Shown here: piece after piece, positions 43,210 through 51,201 of the stretch
How the letters are laid out: the number at the start of each line of letters is the position of its first letter
Position numbering within the stretch: the first letter of the stretch is position 1
DNA from: Bradyrhizobium jicamae
GTDB lineage: Bacteria > Pseudomonadota > Alphaproteobacteria > Rhizobiales > Xanthobacteraceae
Length of the DNA: 61,173 nt
Assembly: GCF_001440395.1 (NCBI RefSeq)
Contig: NZ_LLXZ01000162.1
Location: 60,985 to 122,157 of the forward strand
Direction of reading: 5' to 3'
Notes under the pieces: model-generated
The model's database searches: none
The model's input: the letters and a program-made list of their open reading frames with translations, nothing else
What the model was told of the DNA's origin: nothing
Translations under genes and position numbers: made by a program

Positions 43210-44358
43210 TCAGGCGCTGGTAATACGGTTGCGTCCCTGCGCCTTGGCTGCATAAAGCGCGCTGTCGGCGCGCGCGAGGAATGTGTCTGAGGTCTCGTTC
43301 GGATTCAGCGTTGCAACGCCTGCCGACATCGTCACCTTCATGCCCGGCGAGAATGCGCTCCAGTCGAGCTCGGCGATGATAACGCGCAGGCGGTCGAGCG
43401 CCCGCATGGCCTGGCCGGTGTCCATGCCGGGCAGCACCAGCAAGAATTCCTCGCCGCCATAGCGGCCAAACCGGTCGACGCTGCGGATGTTGGCGAAGGT
43501 GGTGATCGAGAAAGTCCGCAGCACCTCGTCGCCCGTCGGATGGCCGTAGGCGTCGTTGATGCGCTTGAACCAGTCGAGGTCGATTAGCGCGATGGAGCAG
43601 GGCGATCCGCCGCGGGTCGCGCGGTCAATCTCTTCCTCCAGCATCCGCATGATGCAGCGCCGGTTGGACGCGCCCGTCAATTCGTCGAGTTCGGCAAGCT
43701 CCTCGATCCGCTTGTACGCCGCCTTCAGTTCGAAGCTGCGGTCGTAGAGCATCTTGCGCATGGTCGAGCCGTACAGTCCCACGAAGGCGCATTGCCCGAT
43801 GGTGAAAACAAAGGAAAGCATCGCCGCGACGCGTTCGGTCTGCGTGGTGATCGGCAGGCCGATCGGGGTGTTGGTAAAGAGGAAGATCGGCGCCAGGCCG
43901 ATCATGGTCAGCGTCCAGGCGATGATGGCCTGCCGCGACGTCATTCGCAGCGCGCCGAACCCGAAGATCAGGAACACGACGCTCAGGAAGGCAAATCCGA
44001 TTCCGGGCGCCGCCAGCAGAAAGCCGAGCTGGATCACGACGTGGCCGGCGACCTGGAAGATCGTGAGATAGTGGTCCTCGAACCGGTCGTTGAAATGGGC
44101 TTCCGACAGCACCACGAAGATCGAGAGCAATCCGATGCCGGAAAGGAAATAGGCCGACGGGATGATGATCGGGATGGTGCCGGCGTAGCTGTAGACCAGC
44201 AGGACCGAGGTGATCAGCGAATAGCTGACGCCCTGGACCGCGAGCATATGGCGGCGCTGGCCGACCCGGCGCTTCAATACTTCCGAGGGCAGGCGGACCG
44301 GATATGCGGTCGCACTGTGGGAGGCTTGTCCCTGAAGCAATGAAGCCGCGCTGCTCAT
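43210..44358 (-). CDS. Membrane GGDEF diguanylate cyclase
   Basis: 382 residues from ATG 44358. Six transmembrane helices (for example VSYSLITSVLLVYSYAG, IPSAYFLSGIGLLSIFVVL) form an N-terminal membrane sensor of unknown ligand. A short coil then leads to a GGDEF domain: LDELTGASNRRCIMRML, DLDWFKRINDAYGHPTGDEV, and the active site RYGGEEFLLVLPG. The intact GGEEF indicates real c-di-GMP synthesis. No EAL domain and no clear RxxD inhibitory site directly before the motif (the sequence there is VDRFG). Could feed c-di-GMP to PilZ effectors such as the one at 11.2 kb, but no genetic link is seen. Confidence 0.92.
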   Translation of the reverse strand: MSSAASLLQGQASHSATAYPVRLPSEVLKRRVGQRRHMLAVQGVSYSLITSVLLVYSYAGTIPIIIPSAYFLSGIGLLSIFVVLSEAHFNDRFEDHYLTIFQVAGHVVIQLGFLLAAPGIGFAFLSVVFLIFGFGALRMTSRQAIIAWTLTMIGLAPIFLFTNTPIGLPITTQTERVAAMLSFVFTIGQCAFVGLYGSTMRKMLYDRSFELKAAYKRIEELAELDELTGASNRRCIMRMLEEEIDRATRGGSPCSIALIDLDWFKRINDAYGHPTGDEVLRTFSITTFANIRSVDRFGRYGGEEFLLVLPGMDTGQAMRALDRLRVIIAELDWSAFSPGMKVTMSAGVATLNPNETSDTFLARADSALYAAKAQGRNRITSA

Positions 44359-44779
44359 GTCCCGTCGCTGTTGGTGTGCGTCGGACGAAACTTTAGGGAA
44401 TAAAGCCTTTAGGTTTGGTATCTTTTGAGGTCGAATCGGGTCCGTTAAAACCCTGCCATTGCACTGTTTTCGCAGTAGAAATCTGCCGAATTCCGATAGG
44501 GTGGAACCCGCCTCCCGAGGGGCGGCCGACGTCACGCAGATGCTGCCCTGCAGGCGAAGCCTTGATAAGGTCGCGGGGTGGCGCGTCTTTAGGAAAGTGT
44601 TTCCGTATTATGGTACCAATATTGGGGCTCAACTTGCTTCGGCCGGGAAGATGGCCGGACCATGTCCGTCTGTGGGGTAGGTCACACATGCAAATCCGGC
44701 ATTGCCGTAATGTGAAGAATCTCACGCTTCTCATCGAACCGCCGGCCACCCCCGTCCGACCAACTTTGCGAGACGGCCA
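44359..44779. other. Intergenic region before the second ECF operon
   Basis: About 420 bp between the divergent GGDEF and ECF genes. I see a GGAAAGTGTTTCC dyad at about 44592-44604 but no convincing -35/-10 pair and no gene. Confidence 0.4.
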
Positions 44780-45349
44780 TTGAGCGTGACACAGGCGGCT
44801 TCAGACGAAATTCTGATCGCTCGGATCGCTCAAGGCGACCGGCTCGCCATGCAGGTGCTTTACGGAAGGCACCATGTCAGGGTGTTCCGTTTCGGGCTTC
44901 GGCTCGTAAGGGACGAACAGATTGCGGAAGACCTCATCAGCGAGGTTTTTCTCGATGTGTGGCGCCAGGCCGGCAAGTTCGAAGGCCGATCCGCCGTTAC
45001 CACCTGGCTCTTGGCGATTACGCGATTCAAGGCCCTTTCGGCACTTCGGCGCCGTAAGGACGTTGGACTGGACGACGAAACCGCAAACGCGATCGAGGAC
45101 ACGTCCGACGATCCGGAAGTGGTGGTTCAGAAGAAGGATACGGGTGAAGCGTTGCGGAAGTGCCTGACGGGACTTTCGCCAGAGCATCGGGAGATCGTCG
45201 ATCTCGTCTACTACCACGAGAAATCCGTGGAAGAGGTGGCTGAAATCGTCGGTATTCCGGAGAACACCGTCAAGACGCGCCTGTTTTATGCGCGCAAGAA
45301 ATTGGCCGAGTTGCTCAAGGCAGCAGGCATAGAGCGAGGTTGGCCATGA
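44780..45349 (+). CDS. ECF-family RNA polymerase sigma factor
   Basis: 189 residues from TTG 44780 (MSVTQAASDEILIARIAQGD). Region 2 (HHVRVFRFGLRLVRDEQIAE, EDLISEVFLDVWRQAGKFE, TTWLLAITRFKALSALRRR) and region 4 (LSPEHREIVDLVYYHEKSVE, VGIPENTVKTRLFYARKKL) are complete. It is distinct from the EcfF-type factor 4 kb upstream. Its stop overlaps the start of a transmembrane anti-sigma gene (ATGA), and a subtilase follows, forming a three-gene unit. The inducing signal is unknown. Confidence 0.93.
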   Translation: MSVTQAASDEILIARIAQGDRLAMQVLYGRHHVRVFRFGLRLVRDEQIAEDLISEVFLDVWRQAGKFEGRSAVTTWLLAITRFKALSALRRRKDVGLDDETANAIEDTSDDPEVVVQKKDTGEALRKCLTGLSPEHREIVDLVYYHEKSVEEVAEIVGIPENTVKTRLFYARKKLAELLKAAGIERGWP

Positions 45350-46062
45350 TGGCAGCGAGCAAAAAAATGCTGGATCACGAGCCCAGCGAAGTCGAGACGC
45401 TGTTGCCCTTTCACGCGGCCGGCACCTTGAACGCGCGCGATGCGCGCCGCGTCGAGGAAGCGCTCGCCAGCGATCCCGAACTGGCCCGGCAGTACGCCGT
45501 CATTCGCGAAGAATATGCCGAGACGATCAGCCTCAACGAGAGCCTGGGTGCGCCGTCCGCGCGCGCCATGCAGAAGTTGTTCGCGGCAATCGATGCGGAG
45601 CCGGCGCGCGAGCCATCGCGTTCGATTGGCCTGTCTGCGCGGTTATCGGGATTCTTTGCAAGCCTGTCACCGCGCACGCTGGCCTGGTCGGCGAGCCTCG
45701 GCGCCGTACTGCTACTGTTGCAGGCCGGCGTAATCGGCGCGGTGCTGATGAAGAACCAGACCGGTTCGTTCCAGACCGCATCGCTGAGCATGAACGAGCA
45801 ATCGTCGTCGGCGCCCATCACCCGCGATCTCGGTGTTGCGGCGACGCCGCCGCGCGCGCTGGTGCGGTTTGCGCCGGAAGCGCGTATCGCCGACATCACC
45901 ACGCTGCTCGACAATTACCAGGCCTCGATCGTCGACGGCGCCAAGGGCGGCATGTTCCGCCTGCAGTTCGGCAACAAGGCGATGAGCAAGGACGAGGCCG
46001 CAAGCCTGTTGAGCAGGCTGCAGCGTGAGAAGATCGTCAGCCTGGCGGTCGCAACGCCGTAG
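45346..46062 (+). CDS. Single-span anti-sigma factor
   Basis: 238 residues from ATG 45346, overlapping the sigma gene. Residues about 14-75 form a helical cytosolic anti-sigma domain (EVETLLPFHAAGTLNARDAR, EEALASDPELARQYAVIREE) without the HxxxCxxC zinc motif. One transmembrane helix spans about 111-135 (TLAWSASLGAVLLLLQAGVI). A periplasmic linker leads to a small C-terminal domain (168-238) with beta-alpha-beta-beta-alpha-beta order: RALVRFA, IADITTLLDNY, QASIVDG, GMFRLQFG, EAASLLSRLQ, IVSLAVAT. That order resembles the propeptide of the subtilase encoded next door, so signal sensing may involve this protease. Confidence 0.85.
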   Translation: MMAASKKMLDHEPSEVETLLPFHAAGTLNARDARRVEEALASDPELARQYAVIREEYAETISLNESLGAPSARAMQKLFAAIDAEPAREPSRSIGLSARLSGFFASLSPRTLAWSASLGAVLLLLQAGVIGAVLMKNQTGSFQTASLSMNEQSSSAPITRDLGVAATPPRALVRFAPEARIADITTLLDNYQASIVDGAKGGMFRLQFGNKAMSKDEAASLLSRLQREKIVSLAVATP

Positions 46063-46095
46063 AGGCTCCGGCGCGCCCCGGGAAGCCGAGGTCCC

Positions 46096-47847
46096 ATGGT
46101 TCACGATGGCCCGAATTGGCTGATGAAGACGCGCCGCGCGGCATTGATTTTGCCGGCGGCGCTTTTGCCTTTGATCGCGGCTGCAGCTTCGCCTGTTCAT
46201 GCGCAAAGCATCATGCGCACGCCCAATCTCAATGTCGGGGCGCGCACGCCCACCATCAATCCAACGATAACGCCGCGCATCAACCCCACCATCGCGGCGC
46301 GCCCGACTGTCGCTGTCCGCCCGAGCGTCGATACCGCCGCGCGGACGCCGCCGACCCGGATCGGCACCATGAGTTCGACCTTGCGGGTGCGCCCGGGCAC
46401 CGGCGTGCGGTCGACCCTGCCTTATGCGCGGTTTTCGCCCAACCTCTATCCGGCCTGCCAATATGCGATGCGCGGTCCCGACGGCGAGTGTTTCGATCGT
46501 CCAGTGACGTCGGCCGGCGGCGGCAATGGCAACAGCGCCTCGGCCAAGAAGGGCAAGGGCGGGTCGGGCAACAACAATGCGCAGGCGGCGGTCAATCTGC
46601 GCGCGGTCAAGAACGAGCTCGTCGCCGAAATCGACGGCGCGTTGTCCACCGCCGAGGCCGACCAACTGGCGCGCCGTCACGGCCTGGAGCGCATCGCGTC
46701 GCAGAGCTTCCCGCTGCTCGGCGGCACCATCGGCCTGTTCCGCATCGTCGATAACCGGCCGGTGGACACGGTACGCCGCGAACTCGCGGCCGACGGCAGC
46801 GTGCGTTCGGTGCAGCTCAATTTCCGGTACTTCCTGCAGGACCAGAAGAAGGCTTCGACCGAGGGCGACGCCGCGCAATACGCCGTCGCCCAGCTTCGGC
46901 TGCCGCAGGCGCACAAGCTTGTCCGCGGCATGAACGTCACCATTGCGGTGATCGATTCAGGCATCGACGCGAGACATCCCGAACTCGCCAACTCGGTCGC
47001 CGACAGTTTTGACGCGCTCGGCAGCAAGGAAGGCCCGCATACCCACGGCACCGGCATTGCCGGCGCGATCGTCGCGCATGCCCGGTTGATGGGCAGCGCC
47101 CCGGAAGCGAGGTTGATTGCGATCCGCGCATTCGGCGCGGGATCGAAGGGCGCGGAGAGCACGTCCTATGTGATCCTTCGGGGATTGGACTATGCGGCCG
47201 AGCACGGCGCGCAGATCATCAACATGAGCTTTGCCGGCCCGAAGGATCCGCTGATCGAGCGGGGTATCGCAGCAACCGCGGCTCGCGGCATCCTGATGGT
47301 CGCCGCGGCCGGCAATGCCGGTGCGAAATCGCCGCCGCTCTATCCGGCTGCCAATCCCAACGTGATCGCGGTGAGCGGCACCGACGCGCAGGAAAAGCTG
47401 TTTACGGCGTCGAACCGGGGCAATCACATCGCGGTTGCCGCGCCTGGCGCGGATATCTTCCTGCCAGCGCCCGACGACAAATATCAGATCACGTCGGGCA
47501 CCTCGTTCTCCGCGGCCTATATCAGCGGCGTCGCGGCGCTGATCATGGAGCGCAATCCGGCACTGAAGCCTGGCGACGTCCGCACGATCCTGACCAACAC
47601 CGCCCGTGATCTCGGCATCCCCGGCCGCGACGATCAGTTCGGAGCGGGCGAGGCCGACGCCTTTGCCGCGGTTACCGCCGCAGCCGCCGCGCCGGCGGTT
47701 CCACTTGCCTCGGCCTCAGGCAAACCGGCGGGAGAAAAAGCGCCGGCGCTGGACCCGTCCGCCGATAACGCTTCCGTGAGCCGGGCGCTGAATGACGCCC
47801 CGCCGTCGATGGCAGCGGACAAATCGGCCGTAAACGCCGCGAAATAA
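46096..47847 (+). CDS. Exported subtilisin-like serine protease (S8)
   Basis: 583 residues from ATG 46096 (ATG 46123 also possible). A signal peptide (LILPAALLPLIAAAASPVHA) precedes a low-complexity Thr/Pro/Arg stretch (TPTINPTITPRINPTIAARP) and a Gly/Asn linker. A propeptide-like domain (about 172-252) follows, then the catalytic domain with the full triad: Asp287 (AVIDSGID), His317 (HTHGTGIAG) and Ser470 (TSGTSFSAAYISG). The C-terminal tail is Ala/Pro-rich. Placed 34 bp after the anti-sigma gene, it probably belongs to the same operon and is either an output of the sigma factor or part of signal transmission to the anti-sigma. Confidence 0.92.
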   Translation: MVHDGPNWLMKTRRAALILPAALLPLIAAAASPVHAQSIMRTPNLNVGARTPTINPTITPRINPTIAARPTVAVRPSVDTAARTPPTRIGTMSSTLRVRPGTGVRSTLPYARFSPNLYPACQYAMRGPDGECFDRPVTSAGGGNGNSASAKKGKGGSGNNNAQAAVNLRAVKNELVAEIDGALSTAEADQLARRHGLERIASQSFPLLGGTIGLFRIVDNRPVDTVRRELAADGSVRSVQLNFRYFLQDQKKASTEGDAAQYAVAQLRLPQAHKLVRGMNVTIAVIDSGIDARHPELANSVADSFDALGSKEGPHTHGTGIAGAIVAHARLMGSAPEARLIAIRAFGAGSKGAESTSYVILRGLDYAAEHGAQIINMSFAGPKDPLIERGIAATAARGILMVAAAGNAGAKSPPLYPAANPNVIAVSGTDAQEKLFTASNRGNHIAVAAPGADIFLPAPDDKYQITSGTSFSAAYISGVAALIMERNPALKPGDVRTILTNTARDLGIPGRDDQFGAGEADAFAAVTAAAAAPAVPLASASGKPAGEKAPALDPSADNASVSRALNDAPPSMAADKSAVNAAK

Positions 47848-48399
47848 GCCCGATACGCGGTGATTTTCGGCAATCGCCCCCTAAACAGAACGTTAAAAAA
47901 ATCGACCGGCGTTTTGAACGTCTGGCGAGGGTGTTGCGACCAAATAATGTGGGAGCGGTAATCCCCTCCCAGTGGCTGTATTCGGCGCGAGCGCCCATCC
48001 ACCCCAAGCGCCCATATGGCTTGACCCGTCCGGTTGTCCCCCCGGACGGGTCTTTCATTTTCAGCACGAGTTTTCGAAGAAGTTGCGTTGCATGCAGGGC
48101 CGCGGCACGTGCTTGCCGGGTGCAAGTTTTTCGTTTGCCGGCGCAGCGTGCAATTTTCCCGTGTGTCTTCTCCAGCGCAATTCCCGGCGTGCGCTTCGCA
48201 GCGCGCCCATGCTGCTGGGCAGCCTGACGGTGGATTGAGCTGACGACTCCGTATTTGTGCGGGTTTCTTTGATTGCTGGTGCAATCCGTAGCTGCACGTA
48301 CTGGACAACCAAAAAGTTTTCCACAGAATATGCCTGTCATCTCCAAACTGATTCGTCTCTGGTTGCGTCTGCGTCCGTCTCTCTCTTACGGGCTAATTT
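47848..48399. other. 550-bp intergenic region with possible small RNA
   Basis: No protein-coding gene is convincing. A TGGGAG...CTCCCA hairpin (47950-47971) and the strong terminator at 48023-48052 lie within an otherwise structured GC-rich segment (about 47940-48055) starting about 90 bp after the subtilase stop. The rest, up to 48399, is the leader of the downstream gene with no recognised motif. Confidence 0.4.
48023..48055 (+). terminator. Rho-independent terminator
   Basis: Perfect 11-bp stem GACCCGTCCGG (48023-48033) / CCGGACGGGTC (48042-48052), 8-base loop, followed by TTTCATTTT. It lies 176 bp after the subtilase stop, far enough to end either the operon or an independent small RNA. 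Confidence 0.88.
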
Positions 48400-48942
48400 A
48401 TGGCACATCCTGCAGACGTGGCACGCGGCCGCAACATTGTTGCGCGGTGGTGCAACCTCGCCGAGCAACGGCTGGAATACCTTACTGAACTGTTCGAGAC
48501 CGGGCGCTGGCGCCGCTTTCACACCGAACGCGAATTCCTCGAGAACATCAGGGAAGCCAAGGCTGCGGTTGCAACCTGGCGCGATCTCTTGAGCCGTGAG
48601 GCCGCACTCGACAACACGCAAATCGATTTGGCCTGGCTCGGCCGGCGTCGAACGTCGCCGCTGCCGCTGACACCGCTGCCGCGCGATGAGGGGTACCGTC
48701 CGCCGGTCGTGCATCGTCGGCCGCAGCCGGTGGTGCAACTTCAGCCGGTGCCTGCGCCGATTGCTCCCACGCCGCCGCGCGATGTTCCCGCCGACGTTCT
48801 GGTCGCACTGGAAAGCCAGCTCGCCGTTGTCGATGCCGCGCCGTCCGTGGCCGATCCGCTGGCGCTGGACGAGATATCGTTCCCGGCGCTCGATCTCGAT
48901 GCGATGAAGGAGCGCTATCCGCTGCTGCGCAACGCGCTGTAG
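48400..48942 (+). CDS. TIGR03809 family protein
   Basis: 180 residues. The conserved N-terminal block (RGRNIVARWCNLAEQRLEYL, TELFETGRWRRFHTEREFLE, EAKAAVATWRDLLSRE) matches a small rhizobial family of unknown function that commonly accompanies TIGR03808 proteins. The second half is Pro-rich and disordered, ending LDLDAMKERYPLLRNAL. No signal peptide, so cytosolic. It converges with the TIGR03808 gene; their stops are 15 bp apart. Confidence 0.8.
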   Translation: MAHPADVARGRNIVARWCNLAEQRLEYLTELFETGRWRRFHTEREFLENIREAKAAVATWRDLLSREAALDNTQIDLAWLGRRRTSPLPLTPLPRDEGYRPPVVHRRPQPVVQLQPVPAPIAPTPPRDVPADVLVALESQLAVVDAAPSVADPLALDEISFPALDLDAMKERYPLLRNAL

Positions 48943-48957
48943 GCCGGCGAGGGCAAG

Positions 48958-50328
48958 TTACCGCCTGACCGCATTGCCGCCGACCACCACCTGCGCATAG
49001 CGCTGGGCGCCTTCGGCTGACAGATCGGTCGTAATCGTGCGGGCGTGGTCGAGCCCGACCACGGCGCCACGCGGGGTTTCAGAAATCATGTTGTTGTTGA
49101 CCAGCGCCGTTCCGGCGCCGGGCATTACCGACACGCCGACGCCGACGAAGGCCTTGCGGATCACGTTGCCGGTAATGGCGACGTCGCGCAGATATTTGCC
49201 CCAGCCGGCAATGATGCCGAAGGAGGGGGCGTTCTCCACCACATTGCCTGTGACCGTGGAGTCCGCCTCGACATAGATGCCGATGCCGGCGTCGTCATCG
49301 GGTGCGGTGCCGATCGGCCGCTTCGGCAGCAGGTTGCGGATGACGTTGCCCTGCACGACCGCAATGCGGCCGCCCTCGTTGAAATTGCACACGGAGACAC
49401 CGACGGCGGCGCCATCCACCGTGTTGTTGGCGATCACGGCGCCTTCGAACGCGAATTCCGAATAGAGCGCGACCTCGCGGACATTGCTGACGCTGTTGTC
49501 GGTGATGTGGATGTTCGAGGCTGAATTGCCGCGCACCGCGGAGTAGTCGCAATTCCTGATGCGGTTGCCGCGCACGATCACGTTGCCGGCGCGGAAGGCG
49601 TTGATGGCGTTGCCATACTGACCGGAGCCGCCGGGGCCGGCCTTGATGTCCTCGATGCGGTTGTCGAGCACCAGAGTGCCGTCGTCGCCGATCGACGTGC
49701 GCAGGATCTCGATGCCGTTGTCGTTGGTATCGGTGATGGTGTTGCGCGAGACGATCAGGCCGAGCGCGTCAAAGGATACGACCGCGGTGGTCTCGATCTT
49801 CGTGAAGATGTTGTTGGAAATATCGCCCGAGACCTGCTCGAGCCAGATGCCGTTGCCGCCGCTGCCAGTGATTTCGCAATCGGCGATGCGGACGTCGCGG
49901 CCGCCGAGGCAATGGACGAGGCCGCGCCGCGTTGGCAGCGGGATGCGGCCGCCATCGAGGGTGATCCCGGTCAGGCCGACACTGTTGGCGCCTTCGCCCT
50001 GCAGCATCGAGGCGCCGCCCGTGAACACGAGCCTGGTCGCGCCGCGGATCCCGACCAGTTGGGTGCCGTTCGAAAGGCGCAGCATGCCGGTGCGGTAGAC
50101 GCCCGGCGGAAGCGCCAGCGGCACTTGCACGCGTGATGCTTCATCGATCGCGCGCTGCAGTTTCGCGGTCTGATCGTCGGGACTGCCGGGGCGAACACCG
50201 AATTGCGTGACGTCGCGGCCGAGCGTGGAAGCGGGCGGAGCGGCACGCGCAGCGTCAGACGACATCGCCAGCGCGCCGGCGGCACCGGCGGCGGATGCTC
50301 CAATGAGACGGCGGCGGTTCATGTCCAT
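48958..50328 (-). CDS. Tat-exported parallel beta-helix repeat protein (TIGR03808)
   Basis: 456 residues from ATG 50328 (ATG 50322 also possible). The N-terminus MNRRRLIGASAAGAAGALAM is a twin-arginine signal. The body is a right-handed parallel beta-helix of pectate-lyase/NosD type: repeated short strands such as GNGIWLEQVSGDISNNIFTK, LIVSRNTITDTNDNGIEI and NVIVRGNRIRNCDYSAVRGN, each about 22-24 residues. No catalytic residues can be assigned; such folds often bind or cleave polysaccharide. Together with the convergent TIGR03809 gene it forms a rhizobial pair of unknown role. Confidence 0.85.
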   Translation of the reverse strand: MDMNRRRLIGASAAGAAGALAMSSDAARAAPPASTLGRDVTQFGVRPGSPDDQTAKLQRAIDEASRVQVPLALPPGVYRTGMLRLSNGTQLVGIRGATRLVFTGGASMLQGEGANSVGLTGITLDGGRIPLPTRRGLVHCLGGRDVRIADCEITGSGGNGIWLEQVSGDISNNIFTKIETTAVVSFDALGLIVSRNTITDTNDNGIEILRTSIGDDGTLVLDNRIEDIKAGPGGSGQYGNAINAFRAGNVIVRGNRIRNCDYSAVRGNSASNIHITDNSVSNVREVALYSEFAFEGAVIANNTVDGAAVGVSVCNFNEGGRIAVVQGNVIRNLLPKRPIGTAPDDDAGIGIYVEADSTVTGNVVENAPSFGIIAGWGKYLRDVAITGNVIRKAFVGVGVSVMPGAGTALVNNNMISETPRGAVVGLDHARTITTDLSAEGAQRYAQVVVGGNAVRR

Positions 50329-50470
50329 GGTGAATGGCCCTCGCGCAATGCAGGTCGCGGCATTCGCAAGGCCCATAGGTATCGCGAAAATGCGACCGGG
50401 CATGGTGAAGACCGGGAACAGCGGCGGCGATTGTTCGGGGTAGGGTTAATGTTGGGTGCGCCCGAAAATC

Positions 50471-50553
50471 CGTAGGGTGGGCAAAGCGCAGCGTGCCCAC
50501 CGGATGGCTCACGGATGAAGATGGTGGGCACGCTGCGCTTTGCCCACCCTACG
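50471..50553. repeat. Palindromic repeat, GTAGGGTGGGCAAAG family, copy 3
   Basis: The most symmetric copy: CGTAGGGTGGGCAAAGCGCA and TGCGCTTTGCCCACCCTACG enclose about 40 bp. It lies just past the stop of the pcp-like gene on the minus strand. Confidence 0.9.
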
Positions 50554-50556
50554 AGA

Positions 50557-51201
50557 CTACGCACCCCTTCGCGCCAGCCGCACCATTTCCAGCAGCATCG
50601 CTTCGCCGGCATCGACCAGTTCCTCCAGCGTGATGCGCGGAGAACCCTTGCGCCTGACCGCGCCGCTGCGCGCCAGCGGCGGGATGTGGATGAAGGCGGC
50701 GAGGCGCGGGCCGTTGCCGGCATCGACGGATTCGATCGCGCGCCAGCTCAAGTAGTTGCAGAGATAGCTTCCGGCGTCGCGCGAGGCGCGGGCATCGAGG
50801 CCGGTGGCCTTGGCCGCGCGCAGCAGCTTTGCGGTGTGCGGGCCGAACCGTTGCGCGTCGGCGCCGTCAGCGATCGAGCCCTTGCGGGCGCGGGTCTGCG
50901 CGGCGTCGGGCCACAGCATGGTGACGGCGTTGCGGGCGCGGGTTTCGATCCGGAGATAGTCGGTGCGGCCGGCGAGCCCGAACATCAAGAGCGCGTGCGG
51001 CTTGTGTTTCGCGAGCGCCAGCGGCAATTCGCGGTCGACCGCTGTGTAGGTGACGGGGAAGATGTGGCTGGAGAGTTCGACGTCGGTGAAGGCCGGCCGG
51101 TGCAGCCGCGTCAACCGCGCTACCAGTGGCTGCGTCGGATTATAAGGTGCGCCCGGAAACGGGCCGAAGCCGGTGACGAGGATACGAAGCTTGTCGCTCA
51201 C
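50557..51201 (-). CDS. pcp: Pyroglutamyl-peptidase I-like cysteine peptidase (C15)
   Basis: 214 residues from GTG 51201, overlapping the meaB stop (GTGA). The C15 fold signature LVTGFGPFPGAPYNPT opens the protein; the catalytic residues are in place: Glu86 (YLRIETRARN), Cys148 (AGSYLCNYLSW) and His172 (AAFIHIPPL). These enzymes remove N-terminal pyroglutamate from peptides. FGLAGRTDYLRIE differs somewhat from the usual sequence, so the substrate may differ. The tight coupling to a cobalamin-enzyme chaperone gene is unexpected. Confidence 0.85.
   Translation of the reverse strand: MSDKLRILVTGFGPFPGAPYNPTQPLVARLTRLHRPAFTDVELSSHIFPVTYTAVDRELPLALAKHKPHALLMFGLAGRTDYLRIETRARNAVTMLWPDAAQTRARKGSIADGADAQRFGPHTAKLLRAAKATGLDARASRDAGSYLCNYLSWRAIESVDAGNGPRLAAFIHIPPLARSGAVRRKGSPRITLEELVDAGEAMLLEMVRLARRGA

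Noticed and set aside
48286..48301. TTGATTGCTGGTGCAA considered as a second FixK-type site
   Set aside because: The spacer is 8 rather than 6 bases, so the dyad does not fit.
47634..48346. Two overlapping minus-strand frames of about 224 codons behind the subtilase
   Set aside because: They run antisense through the subtilase end, the terminator and the hairpin region and show no family likeness.
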